A stretch of 64,000 bases of DNA, taken from positions 2,046,001-2,110,000 of the forward strand of contig OZ220675.1 in the NCBI GenBank assembly GCA_965116325.1, in the 5' to 3' direction. Under the pieces are notes generated by a model. That model saw only the letters and a program-made list of their open reading frames with translations, ran no database searches and was not told the DNA's origin. Source of the stretch: JAGWBF01 sp965116325 (GTDB lineage: Bacteria; Chloroflexota; Dehalococcoidia; Lucifugimonadales; JAGWBF01). Shown here one piece after another: positions 28,501 through 35,955 of this stretch; the first letter of the stretch is position 1, and each line of letters opens with the position of its first letter. The position numbers and the translations under genes are program-made.

Positions 28501-29181
28501 GTTTCCTTCGACATAGAATCGGGGCAGACCGTCGCCATCGTGGGCCGCTCGGGCGCCGGCAAAACGACTGTCGCCTACCTGATGATGCGATTCTGGGACC
28601 CGGACGAAGGTGACATCGAGCTGGAGGGCAACAGGCTGGACCAGCTTCGTCTGGACGATCTGCGAGGCAATATGTCCCTCGTCGCCCAGGACACCTATCT
28701 GTTCAACGACACCGTTCGCGAAAACATCCGCCTCGGACGATTCGACGCGACTGATACAGAAGTCATAGAGGCTGCTGAGCAGGCGAACGCCTCGGAGTTC
28801 ATAGACTCCTTCCCAGAGGGATACGACACCCGCGTCGGAGAGCGGGGCATGCAGCTCTCAGGCGGTCAGAGGCAGCGGATCGCCATCGCCCGCGCTATTC
28901 TCAAGAATGCTCCTGTGCTGATCTTGGACGAGGCTACATCCCACCTGGATGCCATCAGCGAGGCGACAGTTCGCGAGGCGCTAAACCGGCTCAAGTCGGG
29001 CAGGACGACCGTCGTTATGGCGCATCGCCTGTCCACCATACGAGATGCCGACGTGATCCTGGTGCTCGACCGCGGAGCGGTGGTGGAGCATGGGACCCAC
29101 GACCAGCTTCTGGCCCGGGGCGGGCTGTACGCCCAGCTAGTGTCGACGCAGATGCAGGGCCAGCGGGCAGCCGCCGACTGA
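25561..29181 (+). CDS. Single-chain CydDC-like ABC exporter (two fused half-transporters)
   Basis: A 1206-residue protein with two complete half-transporters in one chain. The first has six membrane helices, Walker A GASGSGKST (372-380), LSGGQ (476-480) and Walker B ending Asp500-Glu501. The second has Walker A GRSGAGKTT (995-1003), LSGGQ (1099-1103) and Walker B ending Asp1123-Glu1124. The first membrane half contains RTGDLVLTVVEGIERLETFF, as in CydD. The second contains LEPLAPAYMVRRRSGDLVSV, as in CydC. CydDC exports cysteine and glutathione for cytochrome maturation, but other CydDC-like exporters exist. All ATPase motifs look intact in both halves. No cytochrome bd genes are present. Confidence 0.87.
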   Translation: MYFNWRLFALTRGVRLRILFAATLGLIAVGAGVGRLAVSGLIIYRVITGQAEFSSLALPLVIIAALIVIRGLFLYWQNAVSHHAANIVKVRLRSQAYEHALKLGPGYADQNRTGDLVLTVVEGIERLETFFGQYLSQLIVSAVAPIAVFAFMVTLDIYVAVIFLLFAFLALVVPASFNRWSRNSSYRRRISYGNLGSDFLDSVQGLATLKSFGQSKSRGNALAQRAHHLYKSTMGVVAANGATSGASIMLMATGAAVALAVGASRVSSGEMELRPLLIVLMLGVEVFRPIRELTMLYHQGMTVLSSAQSVFGMLDEPVTILDSETAAGRRPSEIRPEVSFEGVTFGYDGGHRPALGDVSFELRKGETLGVVGASGSGKSTLVWLMYRFYDPQAGSIKLGGHNLRELPLSVIRENISVVTQDTYLFHGTVADNLRFGKPDATQEELEEAARVANAHEFISELPDGYETIVGERAVRLSGGQRQRLAIARAMLKDAPVLLLDEALSSVDAENESVIQRALDRLMENRTTLVIAHRLSSIINADRILVLDEGQVVEIGAHAELMDADGTYARLMRQQTEMGMVSPATSVLVGVEEPDASVPAPEADQDRPDHVATVSSSTRQQVNLRSLTVWVRLFGLVKPVKYHFFLILALGLLYHGSVIILGAFTALLVGAVFRDEPLTTLIVVVCTLAPISGLLFYLETWQAHDMAFRLLAKMRMDLYNKLEPLAPAYMVRRRSGDLVSVVGGDVETVEFFFAHAVSPMIVSVLVPGGVLIALGIISWPIAVVLAPFLVAVAVSPYFANSRIERLGGEIRNRAGDLHAYMVDSIQGMREITAFDRGVERNREMTDKGWAYVGHLVRFQKSQAFQIGFMEAMMGLGGLAVLSVGIWLVLDGQIARTQLLLASVMGLASFSPVTELARTMKQMMETLAASRRILAIHDEAVPVQDGPGVEQRADEATAGSRLIDFEDVAFAYSEGDPQALADVSFDIESGQTVAIVGRSGAGKTTVAYLMMRFWDPDEGDIELEGNRLDQLRLDDLRGNMSLVAQDTYLFNDTVRENIRLGRFDATDTEVIEAAEQANASEFIDSFPEGYDTRVGERGMQLSGGQRQRIAIARAILKNAPVLILDEATSHLDAISEATVREALNRLKSGRTTVVMAHRLSTIRDADVILVLDRGAVVEHGTHDQLLARGGLYAQLVSTQMQGQRAAAD

Positions 29182-29214
29182 TTCAGGCGCGGCAAGCCGG
29201 TTAGGGGCCGTTGC

Positions 29215-30915
29215 CTAGCTTTGACCTTGGCCCCTCTCCTGCTTGGCCCAGGTGTCGCGGAGGGCCACGGTGCGGTTAAAGACGGGCTTGCCGGGCGCTG
29301 ACTCTTCAGTGTCGGCGCAGAAGTAGCCCTGGCGCTCGAACTGGTACCTGGCCCCGGGTTGAACCTCGGCCAAGCTCGGCTCTACCCGGCAATCGGCCAG
29401 TGTTTCCATGGACTCCGGGTTCAGGTAGCTGGTGAAGTCCACGCCCTCTTCTTCCCTGCCCGGCTCGGGGTGCAGGAATAGCCTGTCGTAAAGCCTCACC
29501 TCTGCCTGCGCCGAGTGCTGGGCCGACACCCAGTGAATCGTTCCCCGCACCCTGCGTCCGTCGGGGGCAGTCCCGCCCCGGGTATCGGGGTCGTAGGTGC
29601 AGTGGACCTCGGTGACTTGCCCCGATGAGTTCTTCACCACATCCACGCAGGTGACGAGGTAGGCGTACCGCAGGCGTACCTCCCTGCCGGGGGCCAGCCG
29701 GTAGTAGTTCTTGGGCGGGTCCTCCCGGAAGTCCTCCTGCTCTATGTACAGCTCCCGGGAGAAGGGCACCATTCGGGTTCCCATGGACGGGTCTTCCGGG
29801 TTGTTGGCGGCCTCCATCTCCTCCACCAAGGTGTCGGGGTAGTTGTCGATGACCAGCTTCAGGGGGCGGAGCACGGCCATCGCCCTGGGCGCCCGCCGGT
29901 TAAGGTCGTCCCTGATGCTGTGCTCCAGGTGGGCGATATCGACGGTGTTGTCCCGCCGGGCGACGCCTATCTGGTCGCAGAAGCTGCGGATAGCTTCCGG
30001 CGTGTAGCCCCGCCTCCGCAGGCCGCTAAGCGTGGGCATCCTGGGGTCGTTCCATCCGTTGACATAACCCTCTTCCACAAGCTGCAGGAGTTTGCGCTTG
30101 CTCAGCACCGTGTAGCTGAGGTTCAGCCTGGCGAACTCGGTCTGCTCCGGCCTGGGATCCAGCCCCAGGGTGTCCAGTACCCAGTCGTAAACAGCCCTGT
30201 TGTTCTCGAACTCCAGGGTGCACAGGGAGTGGGTGACCCCTTCGATGTAGTCCGAAAGGCAGTGGGCGTAGTCGTAGGTCGGGTAGATGCACCAGGCATC
30301 GCCGGTCCGGTAGTGCTCGGCATGGCGGATGCGGTAGAGGGTTGGGTCCCGCATGATCACCTTGGGCGATGCCATGTCGATCTTGGCCCGGAGGATGTGG
30401 GCGCCGTCGGGGAACTCGCCGGCCCTCATCCGGCCGAACAGGTCCAGGTTCTCTTCTATCGAGCGGTCCCGGTAGGGGCTGACCCGTCCCGGTTCGGTCA
30501 GGGTGCCCCGGTGGAGGCGTATCTCCTCTTGGGACAAGCTGTCCACGTAGGCCTTGTCGCCCTCGATGAGCTGCAGAGCGAACTGGTAGAGCTGCTCCTG
30601 GTAGTCGGAAGCGTGGCAGGGGTCGCCGGCCCAGGCGAATCCCATCCAGCGGATATCATCCTGGATGGCCTGTACGTACTCAGGGTCTTCCTTTTCGGGG
30701 TTGGTGTCATCGAAGCGCAGGTTGCACTTGCCGCCGTACTCCAGCGCGACGCCGAAGTTGAGGCAGATAGACTTGGCGTGACCTATGTGGAGGTAGCCGT
30801 TGGGCTCGGGGGGGAAGCGGGTGATGACCCGGCCGCCATGCTTGTCGTTCTTGACGTCCTTGGCAACGATCCTCCGGATGAAGTCGGAGGGGGCCGGGGT
30901 ACTGGGTGTGCTCAT
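29215..30915 (-). CDS. glnS: Glutaminyl-tRNA synthetase
   Basis: A 566-residue class I synthetase that charges tRNA-Gln directly. The HIGH motif is at residues 43-46 (GYLHIGHAKS) and the KMSKS equivalent is LSKRK at 271-275. FPPEPNGYLHIGHAKSIC and LRFDDTNPEKED are GlnRS-type rather than bacterial GluRS-type. The C-terminal part has the two beta-barrels that read the anticodon (INWVSAQH-like TIHWVSAQH and FERQGYFCAD). It follows the luciferase-type monooxygenase by 30 bases on the minus strand, so it may also be read from that operon. Confidence 0.95.
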   Translation of the reverse strand: MSTPSTPAPSDFIRRIVAKDVKNDKHGGRVITRFPPEPNGYLHIGHAKSICLNFGVALEYGGKCNLRFDDTNPEKEDPEYVQAIQDDIRWMGFAWAGDPCHASDYQEQLYQFALQLIEGDKAYVDSLSQEEIRLHRGTLTEPGRVSPYRDRSIEENLDLFGRMRAGEFPDGAHILRAKIDMASPKVIMRDPTLYRIRHAEHYRTGDAWCIYPTYDYAHCLSDYIEGVTHSLCTLEFENNRAVYDWVLDTLGLDPRPEQTEFARLNLSYTVLSKRKLLQLVEEGYVNGWNDPRMPTLSGLRRRGYTPEAIRSFCDQIGVARRDNTVDIAHLEHSIRDDLNRRAPRAMAVLRPLKLVIDNYPDTLVEEMEAANNPEDPSMGTRMVPFSRELYIEQEDFREDPPKNYYRLAPGREVRLRYAYLVTCVDVVKNSSGQVTEVHCTYDPDTRGGTAPDGRRVRGTIHWVSAQHSAQAEVRLYDRLFLHPEPGREEEGVDFTSYLNPESMETLADCRVEPSLAEVQPGARYQFERQGYFCADTEESAPGKPVFNRTVALRDTWAKQERGQGQS

Positions 30916-30945
30916 CCGGAAGGCTCCAAGCTGGTCAGGAACATC

Positions 30946-31974
30946 CTAGCGGAACTTGGGCATTACGCGGTCCGCCAGGAGCTGGATGGTGTTCACCACC
31001 TTGTCGTAGGGTATCTGCCCGCCGTAGTTGACCTCCATGAGTACGCCATTTAGGCCCAAGCGGTCGTCGAACTCATGGATGCGCTCGACCACAGCCTCCG
31101 GGGTGCCGTAGATGCACCGCGCTTTCAGTATCTCATCGTAGGGAACGTCGGCCACTTTGTTTAGCCGGTCGATTACCTCCTGGCTGGCGGCGGTGGCGAT
31201 CAGCTCCCTTACCCGGTATGCGATTCCGTGCATGGTGCTGACCTCGGGTACCGAGTAGGCTTCTTCGGCAGATTCCGATACGAAGGCGGGCGCCCGGAGC
31301 ATCACATCCCCCGAGCCCGGGTGCCCTGCCGAAATCCACGCGTCCCTGTACTGGGAGACCCGTTCCTCCAACTGGGGCAGGGGTGTGTTGGACATGACGA
31401 ATATGGGGTAGCCCAGCTCTCCCATCTGGGAGTAGGAGTCCTCGCTGGCGATGGCCACCCTGAAGGGCGGGTAGGGTTTCTGGTAGGGCTTGGGCACCAC
31501 GGACACATCATCGAAGTCGAAATGCTCGCCGTGATGAGAAAAGCTGTCCTGGGTCCAGGCGCCCAGGATCACATCCAAGCTTTCGTAGAAACGGGTCCTG
31601 CTTTCAGCGTAATCTACACCGAAGGCATCGTAGAACTTGGTGCTGCCGCTACGCCCTATGCCGAAGTTGAAGCGTCCCCTGCTCACCTGGTCCATAGTGG
31701 CGACCTCTTCGGCGATGCGGAGGGGGTTGAACAGGGGCAGCACCTGCACCGCCAGCCCTATCCGGATGTTGGTGGTGCGGGCGGCAACGGCGCTTCCAAT
31801 AACAAGGGGCGCTGAAGAGACGGAGCGGTCGGGGCTGAAGTGATACTCGGCCAGCCACACCGAGTCCAGGCCTGCACGGTCGGCCAGCTCCACTTGGCTG
31901 AAGGCCTCGTCGAAGGCTTCGGTGACGACCATGCCCTCCCGGACGGGGAAGTCGGTGAAGATGCCAATGTCCAT
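30946..31974 (-). CDS. Luciferase-like (LLM class) flavin-dependent monooxygenase
   Basis: A 342-residue TIM-barrel flavin monooxygenase of the bacterial-luciferase superfamily. Family phrases are GLDSVWLAEYHFSPD, IRIGLAVQVLPLFNPLRIAEEVAT, RFNFGIGRSG and YGTPEAVVERI. It should use reduced FMN or F420 to attack an organic substrate; no flavin reductase gene is next to it. It sits 26 bases after an alpha/beta hydrolase and shares that gene's promoter. The neighbouring RidA, hydrolase and isochorismatase genes suggest degradation of a nitrogen-containing compound, as in the Rut pathway, where RutA is also a luciferase-family enzyme but of another subgroup. Confidence 0.87.
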   Translation of the reverse strand: MDIGIFTDFPVREGMVVTEAFDEAFSQVELADRAGLDSVWLAEYHFSPDRSVSSAPLVIGSAVAARTTNIRIGLAVQVLPLFNPLRIAEEVATMDQVSRGRFNFGIGRSGSTKFYDAFGVDYAESRTRFYESLDVILGAWTQDSFSHHGEHFDFDDVSVVPKPYQKPYPPFRVAIASEDSYSQMGELGYPIFVMSNTPLPQLEERVSQYRDAWISAGHPGSGDVMLRAPAFVSESAEEAYSVPEVSTMHGIAYRVRELIATAASQEVIDRLNKVADVPYDEILKARCIYGTPEAVVERIHEFDDRLGLNGVLMEVNYGGQIPYDKVVNTIQLLADRVMPKFR

Positions 31975-32000
31975 ATCAGGAATCCCTCTGGGCTACGTCC

Positions 32001-32873
32001 TTAGCTTTCCGTGCGGGCATTGATGAAGTGGGTCACCGCATCATGGAAGGCGTCGGGCTGCTCCCGGAACACCGAGTGCCCCGACTGGTTGATGATGCAC
32101 ATCTCCGAGTCAGGCACCGAGGACATGATGAGCTGCATGCAGGGGATGCCGCAGCGCTCCATGGTGGCCGAGGGGTCGTTGTAGGCCCATATGACCAGGG
32201 TCGGGGCCTTGATACCGCCATCGATGATCCACTCGTGGGTCTCCTTCTGCTTGGCGACCAGGTCCGTCTTGAACTGGTCCAGGAGCCCGCTCTTCATCTT
32301 GGTGTTGACCTCGGCGGTCTTGTCCATGCCCTTGATCTCCAGGCAGACGTCCAAGTAACGGTCGGTGATGTGGTCGCCGGTGAAGGAGTTGCAGGTGATC
32401 CGGTGGCGCATAGCCTCCCTGGGATCGGGGATCTGGGCAGCTTGGCGGTCCCACTCATCGTATATGGGGTTGGGAGGTGTCATCAGCGTCGAGCTGTCGA
32501 TGATGATGAGGCTTTTCACCACCTCCGGGTGCTCCAATGCCAGGCGGGTGACCGCGTATCCTCCCCTGGAGTGTCCCGCTATGTGGGCGCTGTCGATGCC
32601 TACGGCTGCCATAAAGTCATAAAGGTGCTGGACGTTGGCGCCGATCACGTACTCTTCGTCAGAAAGGGGATTGTCGGTGAACCCCATCCCGATCTTGTCG
32701 TAGGCGAAGGTGTGGTAAGACTGGGACAGGGTATCGAAGTTCATCTCCCAGTCTTCGGCGTTGCTGTGGGAGCCGAAGTTCCCGCCGTGCACGAGCACGA
32801 GGGGTTCTCCCTCGCCGGCTTCGAAGTACCGGGTCTTAATGCCCTTTACATCCACGTACTTGGGATCGTTCAA
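32001..32873 (-). CDS. Alpha/beta hydrolase 1
   Basis: A 290-residue alpha/beta-fold hydrolase. The nucleophile is Ser102 in AGHSRGGYAV, the oxyanion segment is LVHGGNFGSH, and the likely acid and histidine are in VIWAYNDPSA and INQSGHSVFREQP. A longer open frame starts at 32945. However, TTG at 32873 with a perfect GGAGG six bases upstream (32880-32884) is the better start and gives the usual beginning NDPKYVDVKGIKTRYFEAGEGEP. It leads the operon with the luciferase-type monooxygenase and has a strong promoter at 32965-32993. The substrate is unknown; RutD is the nearest functional analogue in a comparable cluster. Confidence 0.83.
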   Translation of the reverse strand: MNDPKYVDVKGIKTRYFEAGEGEPLVLVHGGNFGSHSNAEDWEMNFDTLSQSYHTFAYDKIGMGFTDNPLSDEEYVIGANVQHLYDFMAAVGIDSAHIAGHSRGGYAVTRLALEHPEVVKSLIIIDSSTLMTPPNPIYDEWDRQAAQIPDPREAMRHRITCNSFTGDHITDRYLDVCLEIKGMDKTAEVNTKMKSGLLDQFKTDLVAKQKETHEWIIDGGIKAPTLVIWAYNDPSATMERCGIPCMQLIMSSVPDSEMCIINQSGHSVFREQPDAFHDAVTHFINARTES

Positions 32874-32964
32874 GGCGCACCTCCAGTACGAAAGTGGTTC
32901 GCCAGTCTCACTACAGATGCGACAGCTTCCGCAGGGAGATGGCACTTAGTGGGGCTTGGAGAAG

Positions 32965-32993
32965 ATTGTAGTTAGGTGCTGCAAAGCTGTCAA
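32965..32993 (-). promoter_or_regulatory. Promoter of the hydrolase 1 / monooxygenase operon
   Basis: On the minus strand a consensus -35 box TTGACA (32988-32993) and a -10 box TACAAT (32965-32970) are exactly 17 bases apart. They lie about 90 bases before the TTG start at 32873. Transcription should start near 32958. Confidence 0.75.
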
Positions 32994-33063
32994 ACACCCT
33001 GGGAGGCTCCGCTAGGGAAGCTCACTCAGGGTGCTTGAGCTGCTTATCGAAGGGCTTTAAGGG

Positions 33064-33447
33064 TTAGCCCTGGGCCGCGATGACCGTGATCTCTACCAGC
33101 ATGTCGTCGCGTACCAGGTCGGCCTTTACGGTGGTGCGGGTGGGCGGGTCCACCGGGAAGAACTTGCGGTACTCTTCGTTGTAGGCCTCGAACACGCTTA
33201 CATCTTTCAGGAAGGTGGTCACGGAGACGGCGTTGGTCAGCGCGCTCCCGGCTTCCTTCAAGATGGTGTCGATGGTCTCCAGGCAGGTGCGCACCTGCAC
33301 ACGGATGTCGGGGTCCATGGTGCCGTCGGCCTTCCTGGGCGCCGGGGTACCTGAAACGAACACAAGTCCGGCGGACTTGATGGCCCTGACGGCGGGGATC
33401 CCAGGGGGTGGCAGGCTGTCAACCTTTACTACTGTGCGATCGGGCAT
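33064..33447 (-). CDS. RidA family (YjgF/YER057c/UK114) protein 1
   Basis: A 127-residue RidA-type protein, a trimeric enamine/imine deaminase family; RutC of the pyrimidine pathway belongs here. Recognised by GLVFVSGTPAPR, LKDVSVFEAYNEEYRKFFP, the PPTRTTVKADL segment containing the conserved Arg, and LVEITVIAA at the end. The open frame begins six codons earlier, but ATG at 33447 with AAAGGAG five bases before it is the better start. It follows alpha/beta hydrolase 2 by 76 bases, with a small hairpin (33470-33492) between them. It probably removes reactive enamine intermediates made by this cluster. Confidence 0.87.
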   Translation of the reverse strand: MPDRTVVKVDSLPPPGIPAVRAIKSAGLVFVSGTPAPRKADGTMDPDIRVQVRTCLETIDTILKEAGSALTNAVSVTTFLKDVSVFEAYNEEYRKFFPVDPPTRTTVKADLVRDDMLVEITVIAAQG

Positions 33448-33523
33448 AGCTACTCCTTTCATCATGTGGAAGGGTCCCTCGCGGGAACCCTTTTGCCACT
33501 ACCGGTACTTTGGGATTCGTCCT

Positions 33524-34402
33524 TTAGGGACTGTCGTCTTCTGCCAGAAAGCCGACCCCGCCGCTGCCGGACTGCCGGGCGGGCCACTTGCCCGCCTCGA
33601 CGAAGGTGACGAAGTCCAGCACCGCGCGATTGAACAGGTCCGGCTCCTCCAGGTTCAGGGCGTGGCCGGTCTGGGGCATGACCATCAGCCCGGATCTGGG
33701 TATGCATCGCTTCATAATCATGGATGGCTCCAGGCTGGGGTCGTCCTCATCGCCAACCAGGATGAGGGTTGGCACCTGGAGGGAGCGCATGCCCTCTTCC
33801 AGGTCGTAGACGGTGGGACGGCGGCCCTGAACGCCGCGGAAGGTGAGGGCTGAGCCCACCGGCGAATGCTCTGAGAAACGCTGGGCAAAGCCTTCCCATG
33901 CCTTGGGGTCCTTGCGCAGCAGCTGAACACGGCTGGGACCCCTGGTGTAGTCGCCGAAGGCATCCATGCCCCCTGCTTCTATCTGGTCAGCGAACTGCTG
34001 GGCTTGGCGCCGGAAGGCTTCCTTGTTGGTCGAACCGTACCCGGCGCCCGCGACGACCAGTCCCCTGGCCCGGCCGGGATGCAGGATGCCGAAATGGAGG
34101 GAGACGTTGCCTCCCATGGACAAGCCGACGATGTAGGCGTCCCGTATTCCCAGGGCGTTGAGCAGCCCCCGGAGGTCATCGACGTGCTGCTCCTGGGAGT
34201 AGTCCTCCATCCGCCCCGGCACATCGGAAGGGGGATAGCCCCGGGCGTTGTAAGTGATCACCTGGTAACGGCGGGAGAAGAAGCCGACCTGCTGGTCCCA
34301 GCTTTCGTAGCTGCCTGCATACTCGTGGCAGAAGACCATGGGGTAGCCTTCACCATGGGTCTCGTAGTACAGCTCGATGTCGTTGACCCTTACCTTGGGC
34401 AT
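33524..34402 (-). CDS. Alpha/beta hydrolase 2 (RutD-like fold)
   Basis: A 292-residue alpha/beta hydrolase of the type in which RutD, 3-oxoadipate enol-lactonase and related enzymes fall. The nucleophile is Ser95 in IVGLSMGGNVSLHFG. The acid is probably in LVGDEDDPSL and the histidine in PQTGHALNLEEP. The start MPKVRVNDIELYYETHGEGYP is typical and complete. It leads a minus-strand unit with RidA 1, driven by a promoter at 34442-34470, and is divergent from the two isochorismatase-fold genes. The last 15 residues are a low-complexity tail. The substrate is not known. Confidence 0.84.
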   Translation of the reverse strand: MPKVRVNDIELYYETHGEGYPMVFCHEYAGSYESWDQQVGFFSRRYQVITYNARGYPPSDVPGRMEDYSQEQHVDDLRGLLNALGIRDAYIVGLSMGGNVSLHFGILHPGRARGLVVAGAGYGSTNKEAFRRQAQQFADQIEAGGMDAFGDYTRGPSRVQLLRKDPKAWEGFAQRFSEHSPVGSALTFRGVQGRRPTVYDLEEGMRSLQVPTLILVGDEDDPSLEPSMIMKRCIPRSGLMVMPQTGHALNLEEPDLFNRAVLDFVTFVEAGKWPARQSGSGGVGFLAEDDSP

Positions 34403-34441
34403 GAATCCTCCGTGGGAAACGGCGGTTGGCTGGCAGGTGAC

Positions 34442-34470
34442 ATGGTAGCTGTACCCCCATGGCGTGTCAA
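34442..34470 (-). promoter_or_regulatory. Promoter of the hydrolase 2 / RidA unit
   Basis: On the minus strand TTGACA (34465-34470) and TACCAT (34442-34447) are 17 bases apart, about 40 bases before the ATG at 34402. The -35 box is perfect and the -10 box is a weaker match. Confidence 0.55.
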
Positions 34471-34513
34471 CAAAGCTAGACTTGGGGCGGTGCCCCCAAG
34501 ATGCCCCATCATA

Positions 34514-34519
34514 TATAAT
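34514..34519 (+). promoter_or_regulatory. -10 box of the isochorismatase pair
   Basis: A perfect TATAAT lies 24 bases before the ATG at 34544, with AGGAG and GGGAGG ribosome-site candidates between. I see no matching -35 box 16-18 bases upstream, so an activator, perhaps the nearby LysR protein, may be needed. That is inference. Confidence 0.45.
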
Positions 34520-34543
34520 TAGGAGCTACTGGGAGGTACGACC

Positions 34544-35215
34544 ATGAAGGGTGTCATACCATGGCAGGCCAACAGCACATGGCCCCATGCGGTACGGGAG
34601 CTGGAGATCGACCTGCACAAGACGGGGCTGGTGATGGTGGATGTCCAGAACTACTCGGATAAGAACGCGTCTATTGTGCCCCAGTGCGCGCGCCTCCGGG
34701 ACTTCTTTCACGGGCACGGCCTGGAGGTGATCTATCTGCGGGTGGGCTCTTTGCTGCCGGGGCGGAGGGACATGCACGCCAAGCGGGCGCTGTCCTGGAT
34801 GAAGCCCCCCGGAGATGACCCGGCCATGGTGGTGCACCCAGGCACCTGGAACCACGATGTTGTGGACGAGCTCGCCCCGGAACCGGGAGAACTGGTCATC
34901 GACAAGAACTCCTCCGGGGCCTTCAACTCGTCTGGCATCGACCGGTATCTCCAGGCGATGGGCCTGCAGAACCTGGTGTTCTGCGGGGCCGCCACATCCC
35001 GCTGCGTGGACAACACCGCCAGGGGCGCCGCCGACCGCGGCTATAACGTGATCCTCGTGGAGGATGCCTGCATAGACCCGGTGCAGCGCAACCACTGCAC
35101 AACGGTGCGCACCTTCGGCGACGCTTTTGGCGCCGTCAAGACCACCGATGAGGTGCTGGCCGACTTGGGGGCGCTGGCTTCGAGTGCGTTGGCGTCGACC
35201 CCCGCCGGAGGCTAG
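34544..35215 (+). CDS. Isochorismatase-family cysteine hydrolase
   Basis: A 223-residue member of the isochorismatase-like hydrolase superfamily with the complete Asp-Lys-Cys triad: Asp33 in MVDVQN, Lys121 in VIDKNSSGAF and Cys154 in ATSRCVDNTARGAADRGY. Enzymes with this triad hydrolyse amides such as N-carbamoyl compounds, nicotinamide or, in RutB, ureidoacrylate. The start ATG at 34544 has GGGAGG upstream. It is followed two bases later by a paralogue lacking the Cys. Its setting beside RidA, hydrolase and luciferase-family genes suggests a carbamoyl or ureido substrate; that is inference. Confidence 0.85.
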   Translation: MKGVIPWQANSTWPHAVRELEIDLHKTGLVMVDVQNYSDKNASIVPQCARLRDFFHGHGLEVIYLRVGSLLPGRRDMHAKRALSWMKPPGDDPAMVVHPGTWNHDVVDELAPEPGELVIDKNSSGAFNSSGIDRYLQAMGLQNLVFCGAATSRCVDNTARGAADRGYNVILVEDACIDPVQRNHCTTVRTFGDAFGAVKTTDEVLADLGALASSALASTPAGG

Positions 35216-35217
35216 GC

Positions 35218-35934
35218 TTGGCCCGCACTCGGATATCGTGGGAAGCACCCCGGCCCGGCCGTTTCACCATCGACGATTGGGAGATCGACCTTCCCAAGAC
35301 AGCCTTGGTGGTTGTGGACTTGCAGCGGTGCTATACAGACCCCGAAAAGGGAGTTGGCCCAGGGTTGGAGAGGGACTTCCCCGACATTCACCGCTACTAC
35401 TACAGCGCCATCGGGGAGCGGGTCCTGCCCGGCATAAAGAGGCTGCTGGCATTGGCCCGAAGCCGTGGGTTGGAGACCATATACACCCGCACAGGGCTGC
35501 AGCTCCCAGGGGGAAGGGACATGGCTTCGTGGAGCTGGCGGGCAGCCCAGGGCCGCGCTCCCGTAGGTAATCTCTTCCCCAAGGACAGCCCCGATTACGA
35601 GATCGCACCGGACGTTGCGCCCCTGCCCCAAGAGCTTGTGCTGGACAAGAACTCATCCAGCCCATTTCCTTCCACGGCCATTGACCAGCTTCTGCGCAAC
35701 ATGGGTGTGGAGAACCTGCTCATCGCCGGGCTGCTGACCAACGTGGCGGTGGAGAGCACCGCCCGGAGCGCCGGGGACCGGGGCTACAACCCCATCGTCG
35801 TGGCCGACGCCTGCGCTGCCTACAGCCAAGCCGAGCATGAGGACACGCTGTCGACGGCGTCCTGGTGGACCGCCAAGGACATGGATGAGGTCATCGGGAT
35901 ATTCTCCACCCTCGAGCCCGGCGAACAGCCTTAG
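35218..35934 (+). CDS. Isochorismatase-fold protein lacking the catalytic cysteine
   Basis: A 238-residue paralogue of the preceding gene. Asp34 (VVVDLQRCYTD) and Lys144 (VLDKNSSSPF) are kept, but the catalytic Cys position is Ala177 in GLLTNVAVESTARSAGDRGY. Amide hydrolysis by the usual thioester route is therefore unlikely. True isochorismatases such as EntB and PhzD also lack this Cys and cleave vinyl ethers, so it may be an enzyme of that type, or a non-catalytic partner of its neighbour. The start is TTG at 35218, with GGAGG six bases upstream, two bases after the previous stop. Confidence 0.82.
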   Translation: MARTRISWEAPRPGRFTIDDWEIDLPKTALVVVDLQRCYTDPEKGVGPGLERDFPDIHRYYYSAIGERVLPGIKRLLALARSRGLETIYTRTGLQLPGGRDMASWSWRAAQGRAPVGNLFPKDSPDYEIAPDVAPLPQELVLDKNSSSPFPSTAIDQLLRNMGVENLLIAGLLTNVAVESTARSAGDRGYNPIVVADACAAYSQAEHEDTLSTASWWTAKDMDEVIGIFSTLEPGEQP

Positions 35935-35955
35935 GGTCACTGTCGGTTCGCCCGG

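Noticed and set aside
33470..33492. A terminator between alpha/beta hydrolase 2 and RidA 1
   Set aside because: The hairpin (AAGGGTCCC/GGGAACCCTT) has T residues only in the plus direction, while both genes are on the minus strand, so it is at most a processing or attenuation site.
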